From CTSoil-075 sp042610375 (GTDB lineage Bacteria > Bacillota > Negativicutes > DSM-13327), in contig NZ_JBGJZL010000001.1 in assembly GCF_042610375.1 (NCBI RefSeq), positions 496,001-560,000 of the forward strand: 64,000 nt of DNA, given 5' to 3'. Numbering within the stretch: position 1 is the first letter of the stretch; each line of letters starts with the position of its first letter. Position numbers and translations under genes: made by a program. The notes beneath the pieces are model-generated. The model searched no databases and was not told where the DNA came from. It saw only the letters and a program-made list of their open reading frames with translations. Shown here one piece after another: positions 49,162 through 58,691 of the stretch.

Positions 49162-50250
49162 TTATCCGTTTTTCCGTTGGAATTCGATCATGAAATCCTT
49201 TAATCCTTGGCAACCAGCTACAGGCATCGCATTATAGATAGAAGCCCTGAGTCCGCCTACAGAACGGTGTCCCTTGAGTCCAACAAGTCCAGCTTGTTCA
49301 GCCTCTTTCGCAAATGTTTTTTCTAGATCTTCATTCGGCAGGCGGAAGGTAACGTTCATAAGAGAACGACTACCTAGGTCAGCATGACCACGATAGAAAC
49401 CGCCACTTTGATCAATGGTATCATATACAAGACCAGCTTTTAGAGTATTACGTTGTCCAATACCCACTAATCCACCTTGTCCTTTGAGCCATCGTAGTAC
49501 CAAATTCAACATATAAACTGAAAATGCTGGTGGTGTGTTATAAAGTGAGTCATTCTTTGAGTGGGTTTCATAACGCATCATCGCAGGAATCGTTTTAGGG
49601 TTATTTTCTAGCAAGTCTTTACGAATGATTACAACCGTTACCCCTGAAGGACCCAAGTTTTTTTGAGCTCCAGCATAAATCAATGCAAAATTTTCAGCAT
49701 TAAAAGGTTTATTCAAAATATCTGAAGACATATCAGCAATGAGTGGGACCTGGCCAAAGCTAGGTAATTCATTCCATTGTGTACCAAAGATAGTATTATT
49801 AGAAGTAATATGAACATAAGCAGGATTATCACTTAACTGAATTTCATCCATATTCGGAATACGCTTATAATTACCTTCAGCAGTAGTTGCCGCTACATGA
49901 GTTGTACCAAATAATTTGGCTTCTTTCAGAGCTTTTTCTGACCAAGCACCTGTCAATATATAATCTGCAGTGCGACCTGGAGATAAGAAGTTCATTGGTA
50001 TCATAGCAAATTGAGTACTAGCACCACCTTGCACAAATAGTACACGGTAATTATCCCCAATACCTAGAAGTTCTTTCATATTGGCCTCAGCTTCAGCGTT
50101 GATCGCTTCATAAGCTTTAGAACGATGGCTAGTCTCTAAAATAGACATCCCTGTTTGCTGATAATTTAAGAATTCAGCTTGCGCCTCAACCAATACTTCA
50201 AGAGGAAGTACTGCTGGGCCTGCGCTAAAATTAAAAACACGATTATTCAT
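49162..50250 (-). CDS. serC: Phosphoserine aminotransferase
   Basis: A 362-residue class V aminotransferase making 3-phosphoserine from 3-phosphohydroxypyruvate and glutamate. Features are NFSAGPAVLPLEVL, ILETSHRSKAYEAI, LFVQGGASTQFAMIPMN, VPLIADMSSDI, the PLP Lys in YAGAQKNLGPSGVTVVIIRKD and the C-terminal GLKGHRSVGGLRASIYNA. GGAGGG precedes the ATG chosen five codons inside the longest frame; DUF1015 ends directly before it. It is third in the serA-DUF1015-serC operon. Confidence 0.96.
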   Translation of the reverse strand: MNNRVFNFSAGPAVLPLEVLVEAQAEFLNYQQTGMSILETSHRSKAYEAINAEAEANMKELLGIGDNYRVLFVQGGASTQFAMIPMNFLSPGRTADYILTGAWSEKALKEAKLFGTTHVAATTAEGNYKRIPNMDEIQLSDNPAYVHITSNNTIFGTQWNELPSFGQVPLIADMSSDILNKPFNAENFALIYAGAQKNLGPSGVTVVIIRKDLLENNPKTIPAMMRYETHSKNDSLYNTPPAFSVYMLNLVLRWLKGQGGLVGIGQRNTLKAGLVYDTIDQSGGFYRGHADLGSRSLMNVTFRLPNEDLEKTFAKEAEQAGLVGLKGHRSVGGLRASIYNAMPVAGCQGLKDFMIEFQRKNG

Positions 50251-50251
50251 C

Positions 50252-51502
50252 CTAATTCCCTCCATTTATCATGTGCACAACCATAGCATCTCTAAGTTTA
50301 GGCTCAAACCAAGTCGATTTAGGTGGCATAATTTCTCCAATATCAGCGATCGCCATTAACTCTTTGATAGAAGTAGGGAACATGGAGAAAGCGACAGCAT
50401 ACTCGCCATTATCAACTAAACGTTCTAATTCTTTAATACCTCGAATCCCACCAACAAAATTGATGCGATTATCAGTACGAAGATTAATAATTCCTAAAAC
50501 AGGCTTCAGTAAATTTTCCTGCAATATGCTTACATCTAGCTTTCCGACAGGGCTAGTTTCATCATATGTTCCAGGTTTAGCTACCAATTTATACCATGCT
50601 TTATTCAGATACATGCCAAAATAATGAGGATATTCAGCTTTGCATGATAAACGAGTGCATGGTTCAATATTAAATTTTTCTTGTACTTTCGCTAAAAATT
50701 CAGCTTCAGAAAGACCATTTAGATCTTGTACAACGCGATTATAATCTAAGATTTTAGTCATGTTATGTGGCACTAAAACCGTTAGAAATCTGGTATAAGC
50801 TTCATCACCAATATGCTCTGGATTTTTTTTGTTTATATTATAGACATGGCTAGCTGCAGCTAAGCGATGATGACCATCTGCAATATACAACGTTTCAATC
50901 CGCTCAAATGCTTGTTCAATTCCTCTGATTCTAGCAGCTTCATCCACAATATATAAAGAATGACGATTTTCATCACTCGTTACAAAATCATATACTGGTG
51001 GTTTATTCATACATTGGGCGATAAGAGCATTAATATGGTCATTTCCCCGATATGTCAAAAATATTGCACCCGTTTGGGCCTCTGTCCCTATAATATTTTT
51101 AATACGATCTTGTTCTTTATCTGGTCTAGTTAGCTCATGTTTCTTAATGATATTCTGTTGATACTCTTCGACGGATGCCGTAGCCACTAAACCCACTTGG
51201 ATATGTGTACCCATTTGTTGTTTGTATACATAAAAACATGGTTTTTGATCTTGAACTAAAATACCCTTCTCGATAAACTCGCGAAGATTTTCCCCTGCTT
51301 TTTCATAGACTTTATCTGAATAGATATCCACATCTGGTTCTAGATCCACTTCAGCTTTAGTCACTCGTAAAAAGCTATATGGATTATTGGCAGTGATTTG
51401 TCTAGCTTCATCCGAATTCATTACATCATAAGGTAATGAAACAACCTGTTGTGCCAACTCCGGCACAGGTCTCAGTCCGCAAAAAGGTCTTATCGTAGCC
51501 AT
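50252..51502 (-). CDS. DUF1015 family protein
   Basis: A 416-residue protein of the DUF1015 (COG4198) family. It has an N-terminal block IRPFCGLRPVPELAQQVVSLPYDVMNSDEAR with the conserved PYDV, NNPYSFLRVTKAE, the central LYIADGHHRLAAA motif (Asp-Gly-His-His-Arg) and VLVPHNMTKILDYNRVV. The function of the family is not settled. Placement between serA and serC ties it to serine metabolism. Free-serine kinases of the ParB-like SerK type carry comparable motifs, so a serine-kinase-like role is conceivable but unproven. AGGAGG precedes the ATG. Confidence 0.85.
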   Translation of the reverse strand: MATIRPFCGLRPVPELAQQVVSLPYDVMNSDEARQITANNPYSFLRVTKAEVDLEPDVDIYSDKVYEKAGENLREFIEKGILVQDQKPCFYVYKQQMGTHIQVGLVATASVEEYQQNIIKKHELTRPDKEQDRIKNIIGTEAQTGAIFLTYRGNDHINALIAQCMNKPPVYDFVTSDENRHSLYIVDEAARIRGIEQAFERIETLYIADGHHRLAAASHVYNINKKNPEHIGDEAYTRFLTVLVPHNMTKILDYNRVVQDLNGLSEAEFLAKVQEKFNIEPCTRLSCKAEYPHYFGMYLNKAWYKLVAKPGTYDETSPVGKLDVSILQENLLKPVLGIINLRTDNRINFVGGIRGIKELERLVDNGEYAVAFSMFPTSIKELMAIADIGEIMPPKSTWFEPKLRDAMVVHMINGGN

Positions 51503-51513
51503 ACTTTTTCCTC

Positions 51514-53100
51514 CTAAATTGCACTAAAGTTAACTAATTTAGCGCCTAATATTCCATCAACTGCGTTAAATTTGAGCATAACGGATGCAGGGATATCAGA
51601 ATCTACGCCCATAACCATGATATTGGTACCAGCAACTTCTGTACGTCCAACTTGCATGCTATCAATATTGATTCCAGCATTGCCAAGAACTGTACCAACC
51701 GTACCGATAATACCTGGTCGATTGATATGTGGGCCAACAATCAGCCATCCCCGCGGATCAACATCTACACGGTAAGCATCAATCATAACAATACGACCTT
51801 CTTCATGACCAAACAAAGTTCCTGCTACAGTATGGCTTTTTTTGTCGGTATGCACACATACTGTAATTAGATTAGAGAAATTAGCCGCCTCTTTGCTTTT
51901 TACTTCACGTATTTTTATACCACGAGATTTAGCAACCCCGGGAGCATTCACGTAATTAATATGTTCAGTCAAAATAGAATTTAATAATCCTTTAATAACT
52001 GCAGTCGTTAACATTTTGGTATCGACTTCACTAATTTCACCATTATACTCAATATCAACGGCACTAATACGACCTTCAGCTAAATTAATAGCTAGGCAAC
52101 CCATTTTTTCCGCTAAATTAAAGTACGGACGAATAACATCTAATGTATGAGACTGAATTGGTGCCATATTAACAGCCGTAGAGATCGGTTCTCCTTTAAG
52201 TACTGCCATAATACCAATTGCGACATCCACTGCAACACCAACTTGAGCTTCTGCTGTTGATGCTCCTAAATGTGGAGTTACAATGACTTTATCGAGTTTC
52301 AGTAATGGATGATTTGGATCAACTGGTTCTTGTTCAAAAACATCAATTGCAGCCCCAGCGACAATTCCTTGCTCAACAGCTTCTGCCAAATCCAGTTCAT
52401 TGACAACACCGCCGCGAGCACAGTTAACGATACGTACACCTGGCTTCATTTTAGCAAAAGTCTCTTTATTTAAAAGATTTTTAGTTTCATTGGTTTTTGG
52501 TAAGTGAAGTGTAATAAAATCAGCAACAGGGAAAATATCTGCCAGTTCAACAAGTTTAATCCCCAGAGCTTCAGCTTGTTCATGACTAATGAAAGGATCA
52601 TAGGCAACAATATTCATTTCCATAGCAAGTGCCCGTTTAGCAACACCGCTACCAATACGACCCAAGCCTAGAATTCCTAATGTTTTTCCGCGCATCTCAA
52701 CACCCATCATTTTACTGCGCAACCATTTTCCATCTTTCAAGCTTGCATGAGCTTGAGGAATATTACGAGCTAAAGAAAGCATCATTGCCATAGTATGCTC
52801 AGTAGCTGCGATTGTATTTCCTTCTGGAGCATTTAATACAACAATTCCTTTTTGTGTTGCCGCAGGCACATCAATATTATCAACGCCAACCCCTGCACGA
52901 CCAATTACTTTCAAATTAGCTGCTGCTTCAATTACAGCTTTGGTTACCTTGGTTTCACTACGTACTACTAATGCATCATACTCAGGGATAATACGGATTA
53001 ATTCTTCAATTGGTAGTTGTGTTTTCACATCTACCTCATATTCTTTTTGTAACAACTCCACACCTTGTTGGGAAACTGGATCACTCACTAAAATTCTCAT
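51514..53100 (-). CDS. serA: D-3-phosphoglycerate dehydrogenase
   Basis: A 528-residue long-form enzyme oxidising 3-phosphoglycerate for serine synthesis. The NAD site is LGILGLGRIGSGVAKRA, the catalytic Arg is in NCARGG, the Glu in FEQEPVDP and the His in VTPHLGAST. It carries the intervening ASB domain (about residues 310-450) and the C-terminal ACT domain (about 455-528, HINRPGIIGTVGTVLGNAGINIDSMQVGR) that usually senses serine. GGAGGG precedes the ATG taken four codons inside the longest frame. The T-box upstream controls the operon. Confidence 0.97.
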   Translation of the reverse strand: MRILVSDPVSQQGVELLQKEYEVDVKTQLPIEELIRIIPEYDALVVRSETKVTKAVIEAAANLKVIGRAGVGVDNIDVPAATQKGIVVLNAPEGNTIAATEHTMAMMLSLARNIPQAHASLKDGKWLRSKMMGVEMRGKTLGILGLGRIGSGVAKRALAMEMNIVAYDPFISHEQAEALGIKLVELADIFPVADFITLHLPKTNETKNLLNKETFAKMKPGVRIVNCARGGVVNELDLAEAVEQGIVAGAAIDVFEQEPVDPNHPLLKLDKVIVTPHLGASTAEAQVGVAVDVAIGIMAVLKGEPISTAVNMAPIQSHTLDVIRPYFNLAEKMGCLAINLAEGRISAVDIEYNGEISEVDTKMLTTAVIKGLLNSILTEHINYVNAPGVAKSRGIKIREVKSKEAANFSNLITVCVHTDKKSHTVAGTLFGHEEGRIVMIDAYRVDVDPRGWLIVGPHINRPGIIGTVGTVLGNAGINIDSMQVGRTEVAGTNIMVMGVDSDIPASVMLKFNAVDGILGAKLVNFSAI

Positions 53101-53182
53101 AATACCCTCCATATCTTTTATTCATTAGAAATATACAATTGTTAAATACAAAATTACAACATAATACCGATCTACGGGTAAA

Positions 53183-53392
53183 TAAAAAAAGCCCTCATCC
53201 CACACAGGGACGAGAACTACTCCCGCGTTGCCACCCAAATTGCCTATACGGCCAACTCTATCCACTATATCGGGCGGAACCCGTCTTAATTCATCATTAG
53301 CCATTCGAGGGCGGAACTAACTGTGAAAATGACCGACTTACACCAACTGTCGGCTCTCTGTACACTCAGCACACTCAGCTTCCCTTTCATTA
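53183..53392 (-). promoter_or_regulatory. T-box riboswitch controlling the serine operon
   Basis: The minus strand carries the conserved T-box sequence GGGTGGCAACGCGGGA (53221-53236), complementary to an uncharged tRNA acceptor end. The terminator follows: CTCGTCCC and GGGATGAG stems, 53191-53216, then a seven-T run ending at 53184. Upstream lie stem I elements (AGAGAGCCGACAGTTGGTG, AAGTCGG). The downstream genes make a serine specifier likely; I could not place the codon with confidence. Confidence 0.92.
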
Positions 53393-53415
53393 TGTTTAAC
53401 TATTTAGCTTAGTTC

Positions 53416-53444
53416 ATTATATTTTATCCCAGCTTTAAAGTCAA
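53416..53444 (-). promoter_or_regulatory. Promoter of the serine operon
   Basis: TTGACT (53439-53444), a 17-bp spacer and a perfect TATAAT (53416-53421) on the minus strand, directly upstream of the T-box. The remaining bases to 53635 hold only the flavin-reductase gene's leader. Confidence 0.88.
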
Positions 53445-53635
53445 GTGTATTTTTGGAGAAAACAATTTTTCTTTTTCATGCATTTTATTGAGTTTTTGAG
53501 ACGAGAACTGTTAAGGACTGCGTCTTATTAATTGTAAAAATAGAGATTCCATCTTTTAAACAGGAATAATAGATTTCAGCAAGAATAGTAATAGAAGATA
53601 TGAATCAATATAAATTATACATAGGAGGCAATCAA

Positions 53636-54139
53636 ATGAGCAAAGATGTAGCATATAATGACTATGCAAAAGAGACCATTGAAATATTAAGTAAAGGTGC
53701 CTTTCTAACCACTGAAGTTGATGGTATCATCAACACAATGACAATTGCTTGGGGTAACGTTGGTTTTATGTGGGGCAAACCAATATTCACGGCAATGGTT
53801 AGACCCTCCCGTTTTACCTATCAATGTCTTGAGAAAAGTGGTCAGTTTACAGTAAGCATCCCTTTCAAAGATATGAGTAAAGCTCTTGGTGTTTGTGGTT
53901 CACAATCTGGGCGAGACGGCAACAAGTTAATCACTGCCAACTTAACAACGCACCCAGGCAAGAAAATTTCCACTCCAGTCATCGCTGATTGCGGACTCCA
54001 TTATGAATGCAAAGTTGTCTATAAACAAGAAATGTTACCCGAACAACTTGCCACAGATTTACAGGAAAAATGGTATGCCACCGGTAATTATCATACCTTA
54101 TTTTTTGGAGAAATTGTAGCTACCTATATTGATGAATAA
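53636..54139 (+). CDS. Flavin reductase-like FMN-binding split-barrel protein
   Basis: A 167-residue protein of the flavin reductase-like family. TTEVDGIINTMTIAWGNVGFMWGKPIFTAMVRPSRFTYQCLEKSGQFTVSIPF is the FMN-binding region, and GVCGSQSGRDGNKLITANL follows. Such proteins bind FMN and act as reductases or flavoredoxins in anaerobes. ATAGGAGG precedes the ATG chosen 12 codons inside the longest frame. It is monocistronic with its own terminator. Confidence 0.88.
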   Translation: MSKDVAYNDYAKETIEILSKGAFLTTEVDGIINTMTIAWGNVGFMWGKPIFTAMVRPSRFTYQCLEKSGQFTVSIPFKDMSKALGVCGSQSGRDGNKLITANLTTHPGKKISTPVIADCGLHYECKVVYKQEMLPEQLATDLQEKWYATGNYHTLFFGEIVATYIDE

Positions 54140-54192
54140 GAATACGATCGATACAAATTCTCTAATGTATTGATCTATAGAATCGTGTAAGG

Positions 54193-54228
54193 AAAGACTT
54201 GGATTTTAATGACCAAGTCTTTTTTTTA
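54193..54228 (+). terminator. Terminator after the flavin reductase gene
   Basis: AAAGACTTGG (54193-54202) pairs with CCAAGTCTTT (54213-54222), followed by a T-run to 54228. The stem is identical to the one at 46695-46720. Confidence 0.9.
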
Positions 54229-54229
54229 T

Positions 54230-54928
54230 CTATTTTTCATCTTCTGATTGATCTGGTGTTGTTTTTTCAATAGCCCTAATTTCTTGCCAAAGATCACGAG
54301 CTAAATCTGCAATTCGTTTTTCTATTTTTGCAAGGGGACTTGATACAATTCTGCTAAGATATAACTTAGCTTTATCTCCATCTCCTGTACGCCATAATAG
54401 ATCAGCAACCAGATACATGACTGTTAGTTCTGAAAGATTGCCAATCGGCATCCGTTCTTTTGACAATGCCAAGTCATAGGACGCACATGCCTTAGCTAGT
54501 ACTTTCTTTTCTTCATCAACTTGACCACTTTCACGGTATAACCAAGCTAATCTTAATTGTAGCGCCGCTATTTTACTGGCAGGGAAGCCCAACATTTCAG
54601 TGTAAAAAATAGCAAGCTGATAACTCACAATGGCCTGTTCGCGTGTTCTTATTCCGCATAAATTAACCTTTACATCCCGACCATATAAAAAGGCTTTCAT
54701 GCGCGTTGCCATGACCGGCGCAAGATTTGTAAATTCATTCTCTTGAGCCGCATATCCACAATGTGGACAAACCCACACTGTATAATAATAAGGATTTATA
54801 TCTTTATAATAAGCACAAAAATCAGTATCTTGTTTAATCAGAGATAAACGTGAACGCACGAATGTCACTTCGAATTTTTCTTCACATACAGCACATTGCT
54901 TCTCGACAAAATATAATGCATCAGCCAC
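54230..54928 (-). CDS. DUF2225 family protein with zinc-ribbon-like N-terminus
   Basis: A 232-residue protein. Its N-terminal part has two CxxC pairs (QCAVCEEKF near residue 12 and VCPHCGYAAQENEF near 54) that likely bind zinc. The C-terminal part is alpha-helical and TPR-like (AIVSYQLAIFYTEMLG, ALQLRLAWLYRESG, YLVADLLWRTGDGDKAKLYLSRIV). This is the DUF2225 pattern known from Firmicutes; the function is unknown. The start is GTG with GGGGGTAAG upstream. Monocistronic. Confidence 0.86.
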   Translation of the reverse strand: MADALYFVEKQCAVCEEKFEVTFVRSRLSLIKQDTDFCAYYKDINPYYYTVWVCPHCGYAAQENEFTNLAPVMATRMKAFLYGRDVKVNLCGIRTREQAIVSYQLAIFYTEMLGFPASKIAALQLRLAWLYRESGQVDEEKKVLAKACASYDLALSKERMPIGNLSELTVMYLVADLLWRTGDGDKAKLYLSRIVSSPLAKIEKRIADLARDLWQEIRAIEKTTPDQSEDEK

Positions 54929-55057
54929 TTACTTACCCCCATATACATTGCTTAAAAATTCAATTTTTAAGCTTTACTTTATAATCAAGTTATCCTCGGA
55001 TTTCGCTCTTGTATAACTAGAAATTAAAATAACCAAATCTCAGCTAAACACGACTAA

Positions 55058-55089
55058 GATTCAGATGGAGTTAACACTTCATCTGAATC
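55058..55089 (-). terminator. Hairpin after cydC
   Basis: GATTCAGATG (55058-55067) pairs with CATCTGAATC (55080-55089). The minus-strand tail is only weakly T-rich. Confidence 0.6.
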
Positions 55090-55108
55090 AAATCGTCTCT
55101 ATAAAATA

Positions 55109-56833
55109 TTATAACACATCATGTTGTAAATGCCATAACTGATAAAATAATTGTTGCTTAGCCAATAGTCCTGACTGCTGGCCTTGCTCTACAATACGAC
55201 CAGATTCCAAAACTATAATCTCATCCATCATCTCAAGTCCCGTTAAACGATGTGTAATTATAATTGTGGTACGCCCTACCATGAGTTTCTTAATTGTTTC
55301 CATAATGAGTTGCTCGGTCAAAGCATCGAGTCCAACGGTTGGTTCATCTAAAATAAGTATGGGTGCATTTTTTAGAAGAGCTCTCGCAATGGCAATCCTT
55401 TGTCTCTCTCCTCCTGATAAAGCATAACCGTTTTGCCCAACCATTGTGTCATAACCTTGAGGTAAACCTGCAAGAAAAGCATCCATTTCCGCATGTTCAA
55501 TTGCCTGATTAAGCTGTTCTTCGCTCGCATCAGGTTTAGCCAACCGTATATTGTCACGAATGCTAGCGTTAAATAAATGAGTTTGTTGTGATACTACGCC
55601 AAATATTGTACGTAACTGCTGAGCATTGTATTCCTTCAGTTCATGGTCACCTAACCGAATCGATCCTTGCTGATAATCCCAAAATCGCAAAAACAGATGA
55701 AGCAACGTACTTTTTCCTGCCCCACTTGGACCAACGATCGCTAAACGTTGCCCAACATCAATTGAAAAAGAAATATTATCAAGCACCAGTCGACTTTGCG
55801 AACTATAGCTAAAACTTAAATTTTTAACATCAATTTTTCCATGGGAGATATCTTCACGGCCAGTAACTTCGGATACTGCAGGTTCAGTATCAACAATCCT
55901 AAAAAGTCGTCGCGCAGCCGCTATACTTTCAGCTAAATAATGAATGGCCAGTGGCAACGGAAGTACTGCTTCAAAACTACTTTGCGCCGCTAGAACAATA
56001 ACGGCTAAATAGACACCATTCATTTGTCCATCTTGTACCAAAGGAATGGTCAGATATAAAATCATCCAAACTGTGCTGTTTACAATCAACAAACCTAAGG
56101 CTTCTGTTAATCCTGATAACTTTGATACATAATTTTGCAGAGTAAAAAATCGTTGATTGATCCGATTCAGTATTTGAGCCTGTTGCTCAGTTTTTCCAAA
56201 AGCAGCTAGTTCTACAATACCAGTCATACTATCAACAAATTGAGCTCTAAGTTCACTGCGAGTCGCAACCAATTCATGAGCTCTATTTTTTTGCAGAAAT
56301 TGTATTAAGATGGGTAATAAGAGACCAAGGATAAAAAAAGCTCCTATTAATAGATAAACCAAGTTCATACTATAGTGAGCTAAAAACAAACAGGTTCCAA
56401 TTAATATAAGAATTGCAATCAGAGGTGGTGCGAGCACTCTAAGATAGAATTCTTTTAAAGTTTCTACATCACCGACGATTGTGCTCAAGAGTTCTCCACT
56501 CTGCCACTGCATTAAACGTGCTGGAGCTAATTTTTCAAGTTTTGTATAAAACCATACTCGGACGGTTCCTAATAGACGAAAAGTAGCATCATGAGATATA
56601 TAACGTTCTAAATATCGAAAAACCGCCCGAGAAATACCAAAAAACCGCACCCCAACAATAGCAACGGATAGTTCCGTAATAGAAGGATGTAAGGCTGCAC
56701 TCGAAATAAGGTAAGCTGAAGTAGCCAGTAAACCAATATTACTACCAATTGTCAGACAGCCAAAAATAAGGGCAACCAGCATGGCTGACCAAGCTGACCC
56801 TATGATGTTAAGTAAACGAATCAGAATATTCAT
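55109..56833 (-). CDS. cydC: Cytochrome bd assembly ABC transporter subunit CydC
   Basis: A 574-residue ABC exporter half: a six-helix membrane domain (about residues 1-310) and a nucleotide-binding domain with Walker A GPSGAGKST, signature LSGGERQRIAIARAL, Walker B ILILDEPT and the H-loop ITHRL. With CydD it exports thiols (cysteine/glutathione), needed for haem insertion into cytochrome bd. Its ATG overlaps the cydD stop by 4 nt. The N-terminal SNIGLLATSAYLISSAALHPS region matches CydC. Confidence 0.93.
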   Translation of the reverse strand: MNILIRLLNIIGSAWSAMLVALIFGCLTIGSNIGLLATSAYLISSAALHPSITELSVAIVGVRFFGISRAVFRYLERYISHDATFRLLGTVRVWFYTKLEKLAPARLMQWQSGELLSTIVGDVETLKEFYLRVLAPPLIAILILIGTCLFLAHYSMNLVYLLIGAFFILGLLLPILIQFLQKNRAHELVATRSELRAQFVDSMTGIVELAAFGKTEQQAQILNRINQRFFTLQNYVSKLSGLTEALGLLIVNSTVWMILYLTIPLVQDGQMNGVYLAVIVLAAQSSFEAVLPLPLAIHYLAESIAAARRLFRIVDTEPAVSEVTGREDISHGKIDVKNLSFSYSSQSRLVLDNISFSIDVGQRLAIVGPSGAGKSTLLHLFLRFWDYQQGSIRLGDHELKEYNAQQLRTIFGVVSQQTHLFNASIRDNIRLAKPDASEEQLNQAIEHAEMDAFLAGLPQGYDTMVGQNGYALSGGERQRIAIARALLKNAPILILDEPTVGLDALTEQLIMETIKKLMVGRTTIIITHRLTGLEMMDEIIVLESGRIVEQGQQSGLLAKQQLFYQLWHLQHDVL

Positions 56834-58560
56834 ACCCCACCTCTAAAAGCAGTGACTAAGTCATAATAACGACCACACTGATTCATCAATTCTTCATGGG
56901 ATCCCATTTCTGCAATCTGGCCTTGATGAAAGACTACAATTGAATTTGTATGATAGACAGTACTCAAACGATGAGCAATAATTAAGACTGTACGCCCAAT
57001 CTTAAGTCGTTGCAGAGCTTCATCAATGATGGCTTCATTGCGAGGATCAAGTCCTGCGGTAGCTTCATCTAATACTAAAAAGGGTGCATCTTGCAAAAAT
57101 GCCCGCGCAATTGCAAGCCGTTTCCCTTGTCCACCACTGAGTCCCTGTCCACCTTCTCCTATCACCGTATCATACCCTTCAGGCAAATCCATAATAAATT
57201 CATGAGCACCCGCATGACGAGCAGCTTCCATTACTTCAGCTAAAGAGGCTTCCTCTCGCCCTAAGCGGATATTGTCAGCGACAGAACGATAAAATAAATG
57301 GGGCGACTGAGGTACGAAAGCCACATGCGCTAACCAATCTGCCTGATTGATCTTCGATAAAGAAATTCCATTTATATAAATTTCCCCTTGATCAGGAGTT
57401 ATAAAATTCAGCAATAAACTGGCAAGTGTACTTTTGCCTGAACCGCTAGCTCCCACTAAAGCCACTTGTTGACCAGATTTAATTTCCAGGGAAATACCCC
57501 GTAGTGCAGGGCGTGTCCCACCATCATAAGCAAAGTGGATATTTTCAATCACAATATCTAGTTTTTCTTGTTTGGAAAATGGTATTACATCATTCATCTC
57601 AGTCTGATTTTTAGACAATGCTAATATACCAAAAATACGATCAGCGGCCGCAACCCCAGCCATACCCGCATGAAATTGTGTTCCTAACTGACGCAATGGT
57701 GAATAGAACTCTGGAGCCAATAATAACAGAAAAAAAGCCTGGGCAAATTCGATTTTAAAGTATAATAATTTAAGTCCAATGGTCACCGCCACTAATGCCG
57801 TACTAATCGTTGCGACTAATTCTAACACTAATGCTGATAGAAATGCGATTCTCAGTACACTCAATGTCGTATCACGAAACTCACTACTCATACGATGAAT
57901 GACTTGTATCTGTTCAATGCTACGGCCAAAAATTTTTAAGATTGTTAAACCTTGTAGTACATCTAAAAAATGGGCACTGAGACGTGATAAAGTCTCCCAC
58001 TGTTTTTTATTCATCGCTTCAGCCATACGGCCAATTAAGATCATAAAAATCGGAATTAAAGGTGCCGTTACGAGTAAAATAAATCCTGTACTCATATCTA
58101 GAGGAAAAACCCATGTCAAAATAACCATCGGTACTAATACCGCAGCAAATAACTGAGGGAGAAATTTTGCAAAATAAGGTTCGAGGTTTTCAATTCCTTC
58201 AAGAAATACATTAACCATTTCGCCCGTTTCTTGGCGCCTAGCATATATTGGTCCTAACTCTAATATACACTGGAGTAAACTCTGGCGAATATCGACTTTA
58301 ATATAAGAAGCCAAACGATGGGCTACGCTTTCAATAAACCACACGACGACACTACGCAGGACCATGATTAAAAATAAAAGACTCATCCAGCCCCTTACGT
58401 CTGTGAAACTCAATTCATTTAGAAATACGCCATTTATAATTTTAGCCATATAGTCAGCTTGTAATACAACTAATACTCCTCCGCCCACTCCTAGCCCAAC
58501 CAGCAAAGAAAATTGTCGTTTATGTTTATTCAACTGTTGCATAAGACGTTTATCAACCAT
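56830..58560 (-). CDS. cydD: Cytochrome bd assembly ABC transporter subunit CydD
   Basis: A 576-residue ABC exporter half with a six-helix membrane domain, Walker A GASGSGKST, signature LSGGQGKRLAIARAF (Gly-Lys replacing the usual Gln-Arg), Walker B FLVLDEAT and H-loop IAHRL. The segment QLFAAVLVPMVILTWVFPLD is CydD-like. The ATG with AAAGGAG 7 nt upstream is selected; starts further upstream lie in the downstream flank of the preceding terminator. Confidence 0.93.
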   Translation of the reverse strand: MVDKRLMQQLNKHKRQFSLLVGLGVGGGVLVVLQADYMAKIINGVFLNELSFTDVRGWMSLLFLIMVLRSVVVWFIESVAHRLASYIKVDIRQSLLQCILELGPIYARRQETGEMVNVFLEGIENLEPYFAKFLPQLFAAVLVPMVILTWVFPLDMSTGFILLVTAPLIPIFMILIGRMAEAMNKKQWETLSRLSAHFLDVLQGLTILKIFGRSIEQIQVIHRMSSEFRDTTLSVLRIAFLSALVLELVATISTALVAVTIGLKLLYFKIEFAQAFFLLLLAPEFYSPLRQLGTQFHAGMAGVAAADRIFGILALSKNQTEMNDVIPFSKQEKLDIVIENIHFAYDGGTRPALRGISLEIKSGQQVALVGASGSGKSTLASLLLNFITPDQGEIYINGISLSKINQADWLAHVAFVPQSPHLFYRSVADNIRLGREEASLAEVMEAARHAGAHEFIMDLPEGYDTVIGEGGQGLSGGQGKRLAIARAFLQDAPFLVLDEATAGLDPRNEAIIDEALQRLKIGRTVLIIAHRLSTVYHTNSIVVFHQGQIAEMGSHEELMNQCGRYYDLVTAFRGGV

Positions 58561-58649
58561 ATTCATACTCCTTTGTTCTAGGGGAACTGATAGGAACAAA
58601 AACATTATACCCTTTGATTTAGTAAAAGAAAAGACTCTGTTATCCAAAT

Positions 58650-58685
58650 AAAGTCCCCTCTGCACCCTTGGGCAGAGGGGACTTT
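58650..58685 (-). terminator. Terminator between the lactate dehydrogenase and cydD
   Basis: A perfect 14-bp stem (58650-58663 with 58672-58685) with an 8-nt loop and T-rich flank on the minus strand. It separates cydDC expression from the upstream genes. Confidence 0.87.
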
Positions 58686-58691
58686 ACCACA

